Shown here piece after piece: positions 23,522 through 32,300 of a DNA stretch of 41,208 bases. A model generated the notes under the pieces. It was not told the DNA's origin, searched no databases, and saw only the letters and a program-made list of their open reading frames with translations. The translations under genes and the position numbers were made by a program. Where the stretch lies: positions 1 to 41,208 of the forward strand of contig NZ_DATJBQ010000127.1 in assembly GCF_035515275.1 (NCBI RefSeq). The letters are read 5' to 3'. Numbering within the stretch: the stretch's first letter is position 1; the number at the start of each line of letters is the position of its first letter. The DNA is from Pusillimonas sp035515275 (GTDB lineage: Bacteria; Pseudomonadota; Gammaproteobacteria; Burkholderiales; Burkholderiaceae_B).

Positions 23522-23740
23522 GGCGTGGGGCGGGGTGGGGTATTTGGGCGCCGGCCGCTGCGGCCGGCTGCGCCGGCTTCCCTCGCCGTCTATCATTTTT
23601 GGGGCGCACGCAGAACTCGCGGCGGCGAACCAGTGGTTCGCCAAGCGTGCCGCTCAAACATGCTGCGTGCTTGCATCCCCAAAAACGACAGCCGACTCGG
23701 CTTGCAAACGTCGCCCAAATACCCCACCCCGCCCCACGCC
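23522..23740. repeat. Nested inverted-repeat element 1 (29-bp perfect arms)
   Basis: The outer arms 23522-23550 and 23712-23740 are perfect reverse complements over 29 bases (GGCGTGGGGCGG at one end, ATTTGGGCG at the other). Inside them, roughly concentric, are TTTTTGGGG/CCCCAAAAA (23596-23604, 23677-23685), GCACGCAG/CTGCGTGC (23606-23613, 23663-23670) and the central hairpin GGCGAACC-AGT-GGTTCGCC (23624-23642). The whole 219 bp could fold as one branched hairpin. No target-site duplication or transposase is seen. It could be a MITE- or REP-like element or a structured RNA. Confidence 0.85.
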
Positions 23741-23962
23741 TCGTGATTTTGATGATTGGGGCGTTATAAGGGTTTCGAGAATTGGGTCGTTAGCGTTGTT
23801 GCGTGTGATGCCTCTAATGCCAAGGTCACTGATATCACTGGTGCACTGACGTGACGATGCCATGAGATCACCACATCCCAGACGACGTCACGCCACCAAG
23901 TCCCCAGGTCATCAACGCCGGCTCGTCCCTAGCACGAAGAAGCGGCTCTTATTCCACCTGCA

Positions 23963-24112
23963 GTTCCTGTGATGTGGGGCAGGTCTTTTTCGGGCGTTGG
24001 CGCGAGAGCCGGGCGCCCGGAGAAGGAAGGGCGAAGGCCCGGACGATCCGGGCAGGCGGGCCGAAGGCCGAGTGCCTCCGCCCGAAAAAGACCTGCCCCA
24101 CAGCGCAGGAAC
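23963..24112. repeat. Nested inverted-repeat element 2 (23-bp perfect arms)
   Basis: The arms 23974-23996 and 24079-24101 are perfect reverse complements over 23 bases (GTGGGGCAGGTC...CGGGCG). Outside them GTTCCTG (23963-23969) pairs with CAGGAAC (24106-24112). The centre is the hairpin GCCCGGA-CGA-TCCGGGC (24037-24053), with a perfect palindrome CCGGGCGCCCGG at 24009-24020 in the left half. The plan matches element 1: an arm starting GTGGGGC and ending GGGCG, a GC-rich interior and a small central hairpin. Confidence 0.85.
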
Positions 24113-24221
24113 GTCTTAAGAACCAACAGCGCAGCGACTCACAGCGCAGGAACGTCTTAAGAACCAACAGCGCAACGACTCACAGCCCAGACCAACATCA
24201 AGAACCACCATCGCAACGACT
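24099..24221 (+). repeat. Three tandem copies of a 41-bp repeat
   Basis: Units are 24099-24139, 24140-24180 and 24181-24221. Units 1 and 2 differ at one base; unit 3 is diverged but keeps CACAGC at its start, CAAGAACCA in the middle and GCAACGACT at its end. The first unit overlaps the right arm of palindrome 2. The repeats abut the 3' end of lysE. Confidence 0.85.
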
Positions 24222-24235
24222 CATAACTGACACCA

Positions 24236-24868
24236 TCACCGCTGCGAAAACACAAGTCGCAGTGCCAGGCCGACAAACACAACACCAGCAAGCCAGTTCA
24301 GCCATTTTTGCACTCGGGGCGAGCGACGCAAAACCTCGCCGAACGCCCCGGAGAAGAACGCGATGGCGCCAAACACAAGCAGCGTGGCCAGCATGAACAA
24401 AGCGCCCAGGCTAATTGTTTGCAGCGCCACCGAGCCTCGGCCCGGTGAGGTGAATTGCGGCAGAAAAGCCAGGAAGAACAACGAGACCTTTGGGTTCGTC
24501 AGGTTCATGATGATGCCCCTGCGGTACAAAGTAGCGTAAGGCAACCGAGGCGTGGTGCCGGCTTCACTTTGCGCGCCAACCGCCGGCGCACGAAACGCCC
24601 CCCATGCCAGATACAGCAAGTACACGGCGCCCGCCAGCTTCAACATCGTAAACGCGGTTTCTGAGGTGGCAAATATTGCCGCCAGCCCCACGGCCACCGC
24701 AACGGTGTGGCCGATCAGCCCTGTGCACAAACCAAGCACCACTACCATGCCCGCCGTCTTGCCCCATAACGCCGACTGCATCAGCACGAACAGATTGTCG
24801 GGGCCGGGCGCCAGGGCCAGCAAGACGGCGATGCCGAAGAAGGAAAGGGCGATTTGGAAGGTAAGCAT
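24236..24868 (-). CDS. LysE/RhtB-family amino acid exporter
   Basis: 210 residues from the ATG at 24868 (MLTFQIALSFFG...), preferred to a TTG 27 bases upstream because family members start here, although neither has a good Shine-Dalgarno sequence. About six membrane helices. LALAPGPDNLFVL (about 19-31) is the family signature, and GIIMNLTNPKVSLFFLAFLPQF (core NLTNPKVSLFFLAFLPQF, about 125-142) is the second conserved block. The family exports lysine, threonine, homoserine and other amino acids; the substrate here is unknown. It is divergent from metC, and the two share a 117-bp promoter region in which CATAAT on the minus strand is a fair -10. Confidence 0.9.
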   Translation of the reverse strand: MLTFQIALSFFGIAVLLALAPGPDNLFVLMQSALWGKTAGMVVVLGLCTGLIGHTVAVAVGLAAIFATSETAFTMLKLAGAVYLLYLAWGAFRAPAVGAQSEAGTTPRLPYATLYRRGIIMNLTNPKVSLFFLAFLPQFTSPGRGSVALQTISLGALFMLATLLVFGAIAFFSGAFGEVLRRSPRVQKWLNWLAGVVFVGLALRLVFSQR

Positions 24869-24985
24869 AAGGAGACTGGGGTGGGCTGGCGGCAAAGTGC
24901 GGTGAACGTGTGGGCGGCAAGCAGCGGTTACGAGCCGGATTATGTGTTAGTTTTAGGCGTTCAGCGCAATCACTTCGACCCAATC

Positions 24986-26176
24986 ATGGCCACGTCGCAC
25001 ATAGACACCAAATTGATGCATTCGGGCATCGCCGAGTTTAATCCCAAAACGCAGTCCGCCCCCGTCGCGCTTCCGCCCATGCGGACCAGCACGGTGCGGT
25101 TCGCCAGCATGCAGGCGCTTGATCGTGCCATTGCAGATAAGTCGAGCGGCGAGCGTGCGGCCACCTATGGGCGTCCGGGCATGGACACCCACGCAGCGCT
25201 TGAACAGGTGTTCTGTGAGCTCGAGGGGGCGCAGCGGGCGTTTCTGGCGCCGTCGGGGCTGTCGGCCATTACGCTGGCCATGTTGGCCTTGCTAAGCGCC
25301 GGCGACCACGCCCTGGTGGCCGACTGTGTGTATGGTCCGGTGCGTCAGCTGCATAAGTCGGTGCTGGGGCGTATGGGTATACAGGTCAGTTACAGCCGGG
25401 CAACGCCCGAGGCGTTACAGGCACAGTTGCGCCCGAATACACGCCTGCTGTTTATCGAGTCGCCGGGCTCCTTGCTGTTCGAGATGCTCGATATCCCCGC
25501 CTTGTCGGCGTTTGCGCGCAAGCATGGGCTGATTCTGGTTACCGACAATACCTGGGGCGCGGGCTATGTGTATAGGCCATTGCAATTGGGGGTTGATGTG
25601 TCGGTAGTAGCGGGCACCAAGTACATTGGCGGGCATTCCGACCTGATGTTGGGCGCAGTCATGGTCAATTCCCCCGAGCTGATCAGTCGCATCAATGAAG
25701 CCCATTACGCCATGGGTTACGTGATCAGTGCCGATGATGCGTGGCTGGCCTTGCGAGGCGTGCGCACCCTGCCGTTGCGAATGCGCCAGCACGCGGCCAA
25801 TGCGCTTGAGGTTTGCAAGTACCTTGCGCAGAGGCCCGAAACCCAGCGCGTGTTTCATCCTGCTTATCCCGATGACCCCGGCCACGCGCTATGGCAGCGT
25901 GACTGTCTGGGTTCGAACGGTATGCTGTCTGTTGAGCTGGCCTTGAACGAGGCGCAGGCGCGCCGGTTCATGGACAGCTTGCAGCTGTTCAGCATTGGGT
26001 ATTCGTGGGGTGGGTTTGAGAGCCTGGCCCAACTGGTCGAGCCGTCGGCGCTGGCGCTGCATGGGTACTGGCAAGACGGTGGCCCAGACCGGCGGGTGGT
26101 GCGCTTGCATGTGGGCCTGGAAACAGCGGAAGATCTAATCGCCGATCTGGAGCAGGCGTTTCAGGCAGCACGCTAA
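24986..26176 (+). CDS. metC: Cystathionine beta-lyase
   Basis: 396 residues from the ATG at 24986 (MATSHIDTKLMHSG); the frame is open upstream but that part overlaps lysE and is not conserved-looking. The PLP enzyme cleaves cystathionine to homocysteine, pyruvate and ammonia in methionine synthesis. TYGRPGMDTHAALE is the entry motif, VTDNTWGAGYVYRPL holds the Asp that contacts the pyridine ring, and VAGTKYIGGHSDLM holds the Schiff-base Lys at about residue 211. GYSWGGFESLAQ near 340 separates beta-lyases from gamma-synthases. A strong hairpin terminator follows. Confidence 0.92.
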   Translation: MATSHIDTKLMHSGIAEFNPKTQSAPVALPPMRTSTVRFASMQALDRAIADKSSGERAATYGRPGMDTHAALEQVFCELEGAQRAFLAPSGLSAITLAMLALLSAGDHALVADCVYGPVRQLHKSVLGRMGIQVSYSRATPEALQAQLRPNTRLLFIESPGSLLFEMLDIPALSAFARKHGLILVTDNTWGAGYVYRPLQLGVDVSVVAGTKYIGGHSDLMLGAVMVNSPELISRINEAHYAMGYVISADDAWLALRGVRTLPLRMRQHAANALEVCKYLAQRPETQRVFHPAYPDDPGHALWQRDCLGSNGMLSVELALNEAQARRFMDSLQLFSIGYSWGGFESLAQLVEPSALALHGYWQDGGPDRRVVRLHVGLETAEDLIADLEQAFQAAR

Positions 26177-26195
26177 TATTTTTTATTGTAGGGCT

Positions 26196-26223
26196 GCGGC
26201 CGTCCCAAAGGGGCGGCCGCTTT
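26196..26223. terminator. Terminator between convergent metC and dsbA
   Basis: GCGGCCG (26196-26202) and CGGCCGC (26214-26220), extended inward by one G-T and three C-G pairs around an AAA loop, giving an 11-bp stem. A short TTT follows on the plus strand. It should stop metC, and possibly dsbA from the other side. Confidence 0.75.
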
Positions 26224-26235
26224 CGTGTGCTAGAT

Positions 26236-26859
26236 TTACTTGAGGCTGTCGAGCAGGCGTTGCGCCTCGGTGATGGTGGCTTCGTAGCTGCCGGTCATCG
26301 AGGGAGAAACGACGTACTTGCCTGCTACTGCCAGGCTGGGCGTGCTCTGCACGTTGTATGTGTCGGCCAGTTCGTTGGCGCGGTTGATCTTGGTTTGAAC
26401 GCCGAATGAATTGAACACTGCTTCGAATTTGGCTTTGTCGACACCCTGCCCGACCATCCAGTCGGTGATGGCGTCTTGGGAATAGATGCGGTTGCGCTCT
26501 TGATGGATGGTCTTGAAGACCGCCGGATGCAGATCAAGGCGCCCCATGCTTTCAAGCGAGTAATACAACTTTTGCAGGTCGACCATGCTGGCGTTGAAGG
26601 CAACGGGTACACGCTTGACGATGGTGTCCTCGGGCAGTGTTTGAGACCATTTTTCGATCAGGGGCTCCATGCTGGCGCAATGGGGGCAGCTGTACGAGAA
26701 AAACTCCAGAACCTCGGTTTTTCCGGCGGTGTCAGAGGGCTGCGCGGGGTCGACCACAGTATGCGAGTTCGATTGTGCCATGGCGGTCGGCGCCATGAAT
26801 GCGGCGGCGCCGATGGCGGCTGCGGCCAGAACACGAAGGAAAGAATTTTTAAATGCCAT
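26236..26859 (-). CDS. dsbA: Thiol:disulfide interchange protein DsbA
   Basis: 207 residues with a Sec signal peptide (MAFKNSFLRVLAAAAIGAAAFMAPTAMAQ cut here to its start MAFKNSFLRV; cleavage near AMA-Q, residue 28). The periplasmic oxidase gives disulfides to exported proteins. The redox motif CPHC in FFSYSCPHCASMEPL lies at about residues 57-60, with the DsbA helical insert after it and the cis-Pro loop in NVQSTPSLAVAGKY near 180. It is downstream of argS and the SPOR gene on the same strand, an order familiar from Bordetella-like genomes. It could contribute folding of the Cys-containing exported proteins in this window, such as the one at 39099-39761. Confidence 0.95.
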   Translation of the reverse strand: MAFKNSFLRVLAAAAIGAAAFMAPTAMAQSNSHTVVDPAQPSDTAGKTEVLEFFSYSCPHCASMEPLIEKWSQTLPEDTIVKRVPVAFNASMVDLQKLYYSLESMGRLDLHPAVFKTIHQERNRIYSQDAITDWMVGQGVDKAKFEAVFNSFGVQTKINRANELADTYNVQSTPSLAVAGKYVVSPSMTGSYEATITEAQRLLDSLK

Positions 26860-26891
26860 GGGTTATATCCTGAACGAAATTGAACATTAAG

Positions 26892-26906
26892 ACCCGTGAA
26901 ACGGGT
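26892..26906 (-). terminator. Small hairpin between the SPOR and dsbA genes
   Basis: ACCCGT-GAA-ACGGGT, a 6-bp stem followed on the minus strand by CTTAATGTT. A weak terminator or processing site; dsbA may still be partly cotranscribed. Confidence 0.35.
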
Positions 26907-26924
26907 TCAAGTTCAAGACGGGTT

Positions 26925-27596
26925 TTATGGGCGCACGACCGACGATTCGATTTTCGCTTCGCTTAACCGGACGCGAGAACGGTTCATTTCGTCTATGCCC
27001 TTGAATGGGCCGACCCGTACGCGGTGAATCGGCGAGCCGTTGAGTTGTGCCTGTTGTACCTGAACGGGTAGGCCCAGCAACAGAATCTGGGCCTTGACGG
27101 CCTCGGCGTCCTTGTTGGAACGGAATGCGCCGGCCTGCAGGTAGTACGTGGTTTGTGTGGTCGCTGCAATGTCGGCCGGCGAGGGCGTGCGAGGGCTTTC
27201 GGCCTGAGCCGCCGGAGCGGGCTTGTTGGCCGTGCCCGGCGCAGGGGCGCCAAGGGTTTCAAGCAGGGTGCCGATTTCATCTGCCATGGAACCGGGGGCC
27301 TGGCCGGGAGTGGCGCCCGGCAGAGGAGAGGGGGGCGTGGCGGTGGGCCCGTTGGCCGCGCTGCCAGCCGCGCCGCTTTTCCCGTACAGACCCAGGTTGG
27401 GGTCGGGGGCGTCGCGTACGTCGGGCAGCAAGATATTGGCTGGATCGCGGCTGGCCTTGTCGACAAAAGGCATGGGCACCTGAGTGACAAAGTAGGCGAC
27501 GGCCGCCGCTGCGGCCAGGCCGATGATCAGGCCCGCCAGCAGACCGAACAGAGTGCTGCCGCCGGATTTCGAGCTGGTGGATTTGCGACGTGCCAT
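26925..27596 (-). CDS. SPOR-domain membrane protein (FtsN-like)
   Basis: 223 residues. A basic N-terminus (MARRKSTSSKS) leads into one membrane helix at about 17-41, placing the rest in the periplasm. A long Pro/Ala/Gly-rich linker (about 70-140) follows, then a C-terminal SPOR domain from TYYLQAGAFRSNKDAEAVKA (about 150-169) to the end. SPOR domains bind septal peptidoglycan that lacks stem peptides; the layout matches FtsN, an activator of cell division, but many SPOR proteins share it. It starts 8 bases after argS and is surely cotranscribed with it. Confidence 0.88.
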   Translation of the reverse strand: MARRKSTSSKSGGSTLFGLLAGLIIGLAAAAAVAYFVTQVPMPFVDKASRDPANILLPDVRDAPDPNLGLYGKSGAAGSAANGPTATPPSPLPGATPGQAPGSMADEIGTLLETLGAPAPGTANKPAPAAQAESPRTPSPADIAATTQTTYYLQAGAFRSNKDAEAVKAQILLLGLPVQVQQAQLNGSPIHRVRVGPFKGIDEMNRSRVRLSEAKIESSVVRP

Positions 27597-27604
27597 ATCA
27601 GCGA

Positions 27605-29290
27605 TTACATCCTTTCAGGAGCCGAAACCCCAAGTAAATTAAGCCCGCTTGCCAGCACCTGACGAGTAGCCTTGGCCAGACGCAATCGGGCCAGTTTAAG
27701 CGCCTCGTCGTCGACCAGCACCCGCTCGCTGTTATACCAGGTGTGGAAGTCGGAGGCGCAATCGCGCAACCAGAAAGCCACGTGATGCGGGGCAAGCTCT
27801 TGGGCCGCCTGGGTGATTATTGCGGGAAACTCTGCCAGGCGTTGCAGAAGGGCGATTTCGCTGCTTGCGGTAAGCGCAGCGGGGTCGGCCTGGTCGATGC
27901 CGCCCTGCAGGTCGGACGATTGCGCCAGCATGGAGCAGATGCGGGCATGGGCGTATTGAATATAGTAAACCGGGTTTTCTTCGCTTTTGGACAGGGCCAG
28001 GTCAATGTCGAATACGAACTCAGAATCGGCCCGCCGTTGCGCCAGGAAGAACCGAACCGCATCTTGCCCCACCCAGTCGATCAGGTCGCGCATGGTCACG
28101 TAGCTGCCGGCCCGCTTCGAGATCTTGACCTCGGCGCCGTCGCGCACGACCTTGACCATTTTGTGCAGAATATACGCCGGATACTCTTTGGGTATGCCCA
28201 GGTTCAGGCCTTGCAGGCCGGCGCGTACGCGGGCAATGGTGCCGTGATGGTCGCTGCCCTGGATATTGACGGCATGATGAAAGCCGCGCTGCCATTTGGC
28301 CACGTGATAGGCCACGTCAGGCACAAAGTAGGTGTAACCCCCTTCTGATTTGCGCATGACGCGGTCTTTGTCGTCGCCGGTACCCAGTTCGGTGGTGCGC
28401 AGCCAAAGTGCGCCTTCGTGTTCGTAGGTGTGGCCCGCGTCCGTAAGCGCCTGAACGGTTTGCTCGACGCGACCGCTGGAGTAAAGCGAGCTTTCAAGAT
28501 AGAAGTTGTCGAACTTCAGGCCGAAGGCCTGCAGGTCAAGGTCTTGTTCGCGGCGCAGATAGGCCACCGCAAAGCGGCGGATGTCGTCGAGACTGTCGAT
28601 ATTGCCGGTCGCGGTAACCGAATCGCCGTCGGCGGCCTGTACGGTGGCCTTGGCGGTAAAGTCGTGGGCAATATCAAGAATGTAGTCGCCTTTGTAGCCG
28701 TCGGCCGGAAACTCGGGCGCCTCGGGGGGGATGCCTTTGGCGCGGGCCTGCACACTGACGGCCAGGTTGTCGATCTGGTTGCCTGCGTCGTTGTAGTAGA
28801 ACTCGCGGGTAACGTCGTAGCCCTGTGCGTCCAGCAAACGGCAAAGCGAATCGCCCAGGGCGGCCTGGCGTGCGTGGCCCACATGCAGGGGGCCGGTGGG
28901 GTTTGCCGAAACAAACTCGACCAGAATTTTTTCGTCGCGCGCAGTTTGCCGGCCGAAGCGTTCGCCCTCTTGCTGGATGGCGATCAGTACTGCCTGATGC
29001 GCCCCTGCGGTCAGGCGCAGGTTGATGAAGCCTGGGCCGGCCACTTCGGCCGAGGCGACCAGCAGGGCGGCATCGGGCTGAGCGAGCAAGCCCTGTACGA
29101 TCTGCTCTGCCAGTTCGCGCGGGTTCTTGCGCGCGGGCTTTGCCAACTGCATGGCCACGTTAGTGGCGATGTCGCCATGGCTGGCGACCTTGGGCCGCTC
29201 GAGCAAAATATTGGGGGCGGCATCGGGAACAAGGGGTTCGATCGCGGCGCGAATGAAGGAGATAAGTTGCTGTTGTTGCCCTGAAAGCAT
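27605..29290 (-). CDS. argS: Arginyl-tRNA synthetase
   Basis: 561 residues from MLSGQQQQLISF at 29290, which matches the usual ArgS start and length; an open frame reaches 29431 but that part overlaps the RHS gene. It attaches arginine to tRNA(Arg). The class I HIGH-like motif is PTGPLHVGHARQAALGDSL (about 125-143), and the VEFVSANPTGPLHVGH block is diagnostic of ArgS. The KMSK region reads VKISKRAGSYVTM. The C-terminal DALR anticodon-binding domain, around YAHARICSML and onward, ends in RLALAKATRQVL-type sequence. The SPOR gene and dsbA follow. The RHS gene ends only 86 bases upstream in the same direction. Confidence 0.96.
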   Translation of the reverse strand: MLSGQQQQLISFIRAAIEPLVPDAAPNILLERPKVASHGDIATNVAMQLAKPARKNPRELAEQIVQGLLAQPDAALLVASAEVAGPGFINLRLTAGAHQAVLIAIQQEGERFGRQTARDEKILVEFVSANPTGPLHVGHARQAALGDSLCRLLDAQGYDVTREFYYNDAGNQIDNLAVSVQARAKGIPPEAPEFPADGYKGDYILDIAHDFTAKATVQAADGDSVTATGNIDSLDDIRRFAVAYLRREQDLDLQAFGLKFDNFYLESSLYSSGRVEQTVQALTDAGHTYEHEGALWLRTTELGTGDDKDRVMRKSEGGYTYFVPDVAYHVAKWQRGFHHAVNIQGSDHHGTIARVRAGLQGLNLGIPKEYPAYILHKMVKVVRDGAEVKISKRAGSYVTMRDLIDWVGQDAVRFFLAQRRADSEFVFDIDLALSKSEENPVYYIQYAHARICSMLAQSSDLQGGIDQADPAALTASSEIALLQRLAEFPAIITQAAQELAPHHVAFWLRDCASDFHTWYNSERVLVDDEALKLARLRLAKATRQVLASGLNLLGVSAPERM

Positions 29291-29376
29291 AGGAAGTTCG
29301 GTGTAGGCGGCAGTGAACGTGCCGCAGAAGGGGGCCCGGCGCTGTTGAAGGGCGCCTGCATAATGGATGTAAAGAC

Positions 29377-32300
29377 TTAAATGATAGCTTGATTTTCCGA
29401 CGGTGTGGCCTGCATGGGCGCCTGGTGCCACCCCAATTCATCGTAAAGCCAGCGTGCATAAGCGTCCAGATCCACAGTTCCCACGGCGTCAGAACTGCTT
29501 CGGCGCCAGTTGTCGTAGCGCTGGATCAGCGCCTCGGTGGCATCGCGCTGCCGGCGGCCCAGTCGCTCGTGCTGGTCCTGGTAGTCCAGTGCCTTGCTTG
29601 CGTCGGGCCCGTCAACGCGTCTGTCGCTGTCTTGTACGCTTCGAGCCGTCGTTGAACGCTGGTCGTGCAAAATCGGGCTGCTGACTACAGTTTGATCATC
29701 GTCCAGCGCCTTGAGCGGCACGGCAGCGGCCTGGGCCTGCCACAGCATCCAGTTCAGGGCCACGTCAGACAGATCGCCGTGCGCAGTGCCGGGGGTGTTG
29801 GGGGGCGAGCCGCCGCCGATATCGCCGTGGGCGCCTATGAAAGGGGCTTCAATGATGTTGTCTGTCATGCCTTGGGCTGCTGCCAGCAGCGGGAACAGCC
29901 AGCGCCGCTCATGCAGCGCCACCGCGTGAGCCACCCAGCCCCAGGCCGCCGAAATACGGAAGTCGTACAGCTCGTTCAGTTGCCCGCCAACGCCAAACTG
30001 TGCCACGGTGTCGAACAGGCCCATGAAGCGCAAGTCGACGCATGTGCTGATCTGGCCGCGTAGCGGATCGGCGTACGAAAACAGGCCGCGGTCAACGTGC
30101 TGCTCGACCAGATTACCGAAGTGTCGAGCCAGCGCCGCCCCGCGCGAATAGCCAATGATGTCGATGGGCACGGGTTGTTCGCCCTGCGGCAACGTGCCGT
30201 GCAGGGCGTTGAGCAGATGCTGCCATTGAGTTTCGATGATCTGGGGCGCCGTGTGTGCCGCCACCGTGTCAAGATCCAGGTAGTAGGGGTTGCCCGGTCC
30301 CGAGTGGTAGTACACCGAGCCGTCCTGGTAGCGCCGGCTCAGCAACCAGACATTGCTGCGCGTATGGGCGTTTTGGCGTGTGCCGTCAAAGGCGAACAAC
30401 AGCAACCCCAAAGGGTCTACATAACGTCGCGGCTGCTGGGCGGCATAGCCCATTGCCTGCGTGCCCGGCAACGGGCCTAGCGGGTCGGGTTCAAGGTAAT
30501 GGCCAAATTCCGGGTCATAGGTGCGCAGCAGGTTATCGTGCCAGCCGGTGGTGGCGTCAAAGGTCTGGCCAGGCAGGCGCAGGTCAAAGTCCAGGTCGCC
30601 GGCAATGCGCCGTGCAGATCCGAAAGGTGTGTATTCGGCCAGCCAGCGTATCTGCCGTTGCTGGTCGGTAATGACGTGGGGTGCGCCCATTAAATCGGCG
30701 TGTACGGCGTACAGGGTCCCCGCCGGAGCCTGGGCCGAATAGTCGATCATGCCGACGATGGCGTGGCCGGCATGGATGTACCGGCGGGTAATGGGTCGGC
30801 TCTGGGGGCGGGAGCCGGGCAGCCTGGCGTGCCGGGCTTCGGCTATCAGCCGGTTGCCCAGATAGAAGTATTGCGTGTGTTCGCGCGGGGTGCGAGCGTA
30901 AATGCGCTGCCCGAAGGCATTGTGGCGGTACTGGTCCAGCAGCTTTCCTTTGTGGCGAACTTGCTCCAGGCGCCGTTGGGGGCCGTAACGCAATTCAAAC
31001 TGCTCTACTTCGCGCGGCAGGCCGCCGGCCTGGCGCACCAGGACGGGTTGCGCAGTATGGTTGTCGAGCTTTAAGGCGGCCGCCGAGCCGTCGGGGTGCC
31101 AGGCGCGCCAGTGTGTGGTGCCCGTTGCCTGGGCCGTGCCGGGGGTGGCAAGGGGCTCGTGCGACGCCCGGGCTATGATCAGCCGCGATTCCCGGTCATA
31201 GCCATAGCGCCAGCTTTGCGTCCAGCCTGTCGCGCCCACGCGATTCGCTTCTTGTACGGGCCGACCTTGCAGGTCTTGAATCCGAAATTGCTCCCAGATT
31301 GGGGTGTTTTCATCCTCAAGCGCCATGGCACGTACGCTGCCTTGTTGAAAATGCAATGCCATGTGCAAACCGTTGCCGTATCGGTAACCGGCCTGTGTCG
31401 GCCAGGCTCGAATCACCTCGTGCTCGCCTCCCAGGGTGTCGCGCCAGCGAATTTGCATTAACCGCCCTTGTGCGGTCCAGTCATAAACCAGGGCACCGCC
31501 TTCGGGCAGATGGTGTACCGCCAGACGGTGGGCCAGGTCGTACTCGAAACGGTCCAGGTACATGTGCCGGCCGCTTGGCGCCGGCGGCAGCGGTCGGTGG
31601 ATGCGTCTGCTGGTCAGGCGCCCCAAATGGTCGTAGCCAAGATGTTCGTTTTCATGGGGATGCCGTATGGCGGTCAGGCGCGGGCCGCTCCAGGCCAGGC
31701 GGGTGATCAGCGACGCTTTGCCATTGCTTGCTTTGATAAACCGTGGTCGGCCCTGGTCGTCGTAGTCGTACAGCCACTCATCGCCGTTGGCGAACAGGCG
31801 ACGAATGGGCCGGCCGTGGTCGTCAAACCGGGTATGTTCGGTAGCTGTGGCAGCGGCTTGCCAGGCAGTGCGCAGGCCCTTGGCATTGAAATGAAATTGC
31901 AACCCGGGCCAGCCCGGGACATTGGGCGTCAAGTGTTCCAGCCACCCTGAGGCATGGTGTTTGAGCCGGGTGCCATTGAGCTTCATAAGATGGCCGAAGG
32001 CATCGTACTCGGCCTGGGTGCCGGGTGCTGCGCACCCCGGACACGGCGCGCCGTGCACCTTACGCAACTTATACCGCCCTGTTTGCAAAGCGAATTCGAA
32101 TCGGGTGCGGCGGCCGTCGGCGCTGTCGACCAGGGTCAGGCCGTTCTGGCTCGATGAGGCGGGCTGCCGGTATTGGATGCGAAGCGCGTAAGCCTCGTGC
32201 TGGGGGAAATGTTTTGCCGACTGTATGGCGCGCCCGTATTGATCGTAAGCCCAGCTATTGAGCACCACGGCGGCGCTATTCGGGGCTGCCAGTGCAATGC

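Larger units (their letters stand above)
23491..24235. other. 745-bp non-coding repeat region
   Basis: I see no credible gene between the metallo-hydrolase and lysE. The short open frames here run through inverted repeats, lack ribosome sites and resemble nothing I know. The region holds two nested palindromes (23522-23740 and 23963-24112) and a 41-bp tandem repeat (24099-24221), listed separately. GGTTCTTAAG at 23511-23520, one base before the first palindrome, is found again in reverse complement in the first two tandem-repeat units. About 220 bases between the two palindromes (23741-23962) show no structure I can name. Confidence 0.75.

Noticed and set aside
23497..23849. Short open frames in all plus frames in the repeat region
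   Set aside because: They run through the arms of palindrome 1, have no ribosome sites and no recognisable protein features.
24099..24221. CRISPR-like array
   Set aside because: The 41-bp units are directly abutting with no unique spacers, and no cas gene is present.
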